This document shows positions 6,293-8,241 of a stretch of 8,241 nucleotides of DNA, in pieces (position 1 is the first letter of the stretch; each line of letters starts with the position of its first letter). A program made the translations under genes and the position numbers. The stretch spans positions 1 through 8,241 of the forward strand of contig MKRS01000435.1 in NCBI GenBank assembly GCA_001897035.1, read 5' to 3'. The notes beneath the pieces are model-generated. The model was not told the DNA's origin. It saw nothing but the letters and a program-made list of their open reading frames with translations, and did not search any database. The stretch comes from Bacteroidales bacterium 45-6 (GTDB lineage Bacteria; Bacteroidota; Bacteroidia; Bacteroidales; Dysgonomonadaceae).

Positions 6293-7146
6293 TGGAACAG
6301 ACGAAAACGATCAATATCCGCGGGGAACTGCTCGACTTGTCGCAACCACTGGTGATGGGAATTGCGAATATCACTCCCGACTCCTTCTTTGACAAAAGCA
6401 GAAAGCAATCCGAAATAGAAGCGGTGGAACACGTAGGCAAGATGATTGCCCAAGGAGCGTCCATCATCGATATCGGAGCACAATCCTCCAACCCCAAATC
6501 GCCGTTGATCTCGGTTGAAGAAGAATCGGAACGGTTGAGGAAAGTGCTCCCTACACTAACGAAAGAATTTCCGAAAGCCCTTTTCTCGATAGACACCTTT
6601 TATTCACAAGTTGCGAAAATGTGTGTGGAAGAATTTGGGGTGGGCATCGTCAACGACATCTCGGGCGGACAAATGGATGAGGACATGTTCGGGACAGTTG
6701 CCCAACTGAAAGTTCCCTACATCCTCATGCACATGAAAGGGACTCCGCAAACAATGACTCAGGAGACTCACTACAAGCATCTCACGCAGGACATATTTTT
6801 CTACTTTTCAAAAAAAATAGAAACCTTGAAACTGCTTGGACTGAACGACATCCTGATCGACCCAGGCTTTGGATTCAGCAAAACATTGAATCAAAACTAT
6901 GAATTGATGGCGCAATTAAGAAATTTCCATATATTTGGGCTTCCATTGCTGGTGGGTATTTCACGCAAATCGATGATCTATCATTTTTTGGAAACCACCC
7001 CTCAGGAAAGCTTGAACGCAACAACGGCCCTCAACATGTATGCCCTGCAACACGGAGCTTCCATCTTGCGGGTGCACGATGTGAAAGAGGCCGTGGAAAC
7101 TATCAAGCTGTTTCGAAAGCTCCAACTCTCGGAACCCATTACTTAA
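6292..7146 (+). CDS. folP: Dihydropteroate synthase
   Basis: This 284-residue cytoplasmic TIM-barrel enzyme joins 7,8-dihydropterin pyrophosphate and p-aminobenzoate to make dihydropteroate in folate synthesis; it is the sulfonamide target. Visible motifs in order are MGIANITPDSFFD (22-34, loop 1), IIDIGAQSSNPKS (58-70, loop 2), SIDT (99-102), NDISGG (121-126), LMHMKGTP (145-152), IDPGFGFSK (189-197), GISRKS (222-227) and RVHD (260-263). Loop 2 is unusual: the common pattern is STRPGA, and here the Arg position is Asn67 and PGA is PKS. The catalytic and pterin-binding residues otherwise look intact and the length is normal. The start codon overlaps the peptidase stop (TGATG), pointing to translational coupling, and cdaA follows after 24 bases. 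It is the chromosomal housekeeping copy, judging by context. Confidence 0.96.
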   Translation: MEQTKTINIRGELLDLSQPLVMGIANITPDSFFDKSRKQSEIEAVEHVGKMIAQGASIIDIGAQSSNPKSPLISVEEESERLRKVLPTLTKEFPKALFSIDTFYSQVAKMCVEEFGVGIVNDISGGQMDEDMFGTVAQLKVPYILMHMKGTPQTMTQETHYKHLTQDIFFYFSKKIETLKLLGLNDILIDPGFGFSKTLNQNYELMAQLRNFHIFGLPLLVGISRKSMIYHFLETTPQESLNATTALNMYALQHGASILRVHDVKEAVETIKLFRKLQLSEPIT

Positions 7147-7170
7147 AAACCCAAACTCAAAGCTTAGAGC

Positions 7171-7941
7171 ATGTTAGAGAATTTTGGCATAAAAGACATC
7201 GTTGACATTATTTTGGTAGCATTTTTCATGTATCAGGCTTACCTGATTATGAAACGTTCGGGAACATCTACCATCTTCAATGGAGTGCTGGCTTTCATTG
7301 TGTTGTGGATCTTGGTTTCGCACGTTTTCCAGATGCGCCTGCTCGGCGCCATCTTGGACACGATGATGAATATCGGCTTTTTTGTGCTGATAATCCTTTT
7401 TCAGGACGACATACGGAGATTCCTCATGTCGCTTGGCTCCTACAGGGCCTTCCGGGTACTTCAACGGCTTTTCACCATCAAACGGAGCCAATCGCAAGAG
7501 TCGCAGTACACCCCGATTGTTCTGGCCTGCATGAATATGGCCAAATCGAAGACGGGCGCGCTGATCGTCATCGAGCAAGACGTTCGCCTCAACCGATACG
7601 AACAAACCGGCGAATTGATAAATGCGGAAATCAACACCCTCCTCATCGAAAATATTTTTTTCAAGAACAGCCCCCTTCACGATGGAGCGATGATCATTTC
7701 GAGCGGAAGAGTCAAATGTGCGGGCTGTATCCTCCCCATTTCGCAAAACCAGGACATTCCGAAGCACTTTGGACTCCGCCACCGCGCTGGCTTAGGCATT
7801 TCGCAAGAGACAGACGCCAAAGTGATAATCATCTCCGAAGAGCGAGGCAAAATCTCCTTCGCCCATTCAGGAAACATCCGTGCCAACATTTCGCCCGAAG
7901 AACTCCAGGAACTGCTGATCGAAAAATATGCGAAGAAATAA
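7171..7941 (+). CDS. cdaA: Membrane diadenylate cyclase (CdaA/DacA)
   Basis: This 256-residue inner-membrane enzyme makes cyclic di-AMP from two ATP, a second messenger that in other bacteria controls potassium and osmolyte balance and cell-wall stress. Three N-terminal membrane helices (about 10-27, 36-54 and 58-77) are followed by a linker with a likely coiled helix and a cytoplasmic DisA_N cyclase domain (about 110-240). The two catalytic signatures are present: DGA at 171-173 (SPLHDGAMI) and RHRA at 203-206 (GLRHRAGLGIS). The size and layout match CdaA of Firmicutes. In Firmicutes the gene is followed by the regulator gene cdaR (ybbR) and glmM; neither is here. Instead it lies 24 bases after folP, an arrangement I recall as common in Bacteroidetes, so it is probably the last gene of the peptidase-folP-cdaA operon. 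Confidence 0.95.
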   Translation: MLENFGIKDIVDIILVAFFMYQAYLIMKRSGTSTIFNGVLAFIVLWILVSHVFQMRLLGAILDTMMNIGFFVLIILFQDDIRRFLMSLGSYRAFRVLQRLFTIKRSQSQESQYTPIVLACMNMAKSKTGALIVIEQDVRLNRYEQTGELINAEINTLLIENIFFKNSPLHDGAMIISSGRVKCAGCILPISQNQDIPKHFGLRHRAGLGISQETDAKVIIISEERGKISFAHSGNIRANISPEELQELLIEKYAKK

Positions 7942-7974
7942 AGAGATGATGTTCGGGCAGCAAAACCCACTCAC

Positions 7975-8006
7975 TTCCTTACTTGTTCACTTCTTCACTT
8001 GTTTAC
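7975..8006. repeat. Short degenerate 8-base tandem repeat
   Basis: Four consecutive 8-base units, TTCCTTAC, TTGTTCAC, TTCTTCAC and TTGTTTAC, fill the gap between cdaA and the next gene; the preceding CCACTCAC (7967-7974) may be a decayed fifth unit. The consensus is about TTSTTCAC. It is almost free of G on the + strand. No function is evident; it may have grown by slippage or be a remnant of a dispersed intergenic repeat. Confidence 0.6.
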
Positions 8007-8022
8007 CAGCCACCGCTAAAGA

Positions 8023-8241
8023 ATGACCGACACTTACAAAACCATCAAGGCCAAATCGGAAGGGCAAACGTCAGAGAAACGAAGCAAATTCCTGGCTTTC
8101 GCATATCCGGTGGAATCGCCAGAGGAAGTAAAATCCATTGTGGATGAATGCCGAAAAGAGTTTTACGATGCCCGCCATGTGTGCTGGGCATACATGATTG
8201 GAGCGCAAGCCGAGCAATTCCGCGCAAACGACGACGGGGAG
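8023..8241 (+). CDS. YigZ/IMPACT (UPF0029) family protein, N-terminal part only
   Basis: The first 73 codons of a gene that runs off the window. The translation starts MTDTYKTIKAKSEGQTSEKR and continues with SKFLAFAYPV, the DARHVCWAY motif (about 51-59) and ends in RANDDGE, all closely typical of the N-terminal domain of YigZ/IMPACT proteins, which are usually about 200 residues long. IMPACT in eukaryotes binds GCN1 and modulates translation control; the bacterial role is not settled. The ATG at 8023 is the natural start, since the family begins a few residues before the TYKT stretch. It lies 81 bases after cdaA, across the small tandem repeat, with no clear terminator or promoter between, so read-through from the operon is possible. 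Confidence 0.9.
   Translation, partial: MTDTYKTIKAKSEGQTSEKRSKFLAFAYPVESPEEVKSIVDECRKEFYDARHVCWAYMIGAQAEQFRANDDGE

Overview
The window looks like chromosomal DNA of a member of the Bacteroidetes, most likely the order Bacteroidales. The evidence is promoter-like TAnnTTTG boxes upstream of genes, weak A-rich ribosome binding regions, a FeoA domain fused to FeoB, a small FeoB-associated Cys-rich protein, and folP followed directly by a diadenylate cyclase gene. All recognised genes lie on the + strand. The content is mostly housekeeping and transport; I see no phage, plasmid, insertion-sequence or CRISPR genes.

Layout: (1) 1-855 is the 3' part of a SulP-family anion transporter ending in a STAS domain. 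(2) 975-1760 is mazG, a two-domain nucleoside triphosphate pyrophosphohydrolase. (3) 1922-4408 is a fused FeoA-FeoB ferrous iron transporter, preceded by a promoter that is covered by a near-perfect inverted repeat, a good candidate for an iron-responsive operator. (4) 4571-4729 is a tiny membrane protein with a CxxCxxC tail of the FeoB-associated type. (5) 4730-5113 has no credible protein gene. It carries a consensus Bacteroidetes promoter (TTTG, 20 bases, TATTTTTG), then about 210 bases rich in nested inverted repeats, then a strong intrinsic terminator. Together these look like a free-standing structured small RNA gene, which is the most interesting item here. (6) 5114-7941 is probably an operon: an M24 metallopeptidase, folP (dihydropteroate synthase, start overlapping the peptidase stop by one base) and cdaA (membrane diadenylate cyclase making c-di-AMP). 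(7) From 8023 to the window end is the start of a YigZ/IMPACT-family gene, preceded by a short degenerate 8-base tandem repeat.

Functionally, the feoAB and Cys-rich genes form an Fe(II) uptake unit. The peptidase-folP-cdaA group joins peptide turnover, folate synthesis and c-di-AMP signalling by position only; I infer co-transcription, not a shared pathway. The assignments of the protein genes are secure from motifs; the promoter, operator and RNA calls are pattern-based and less certain.
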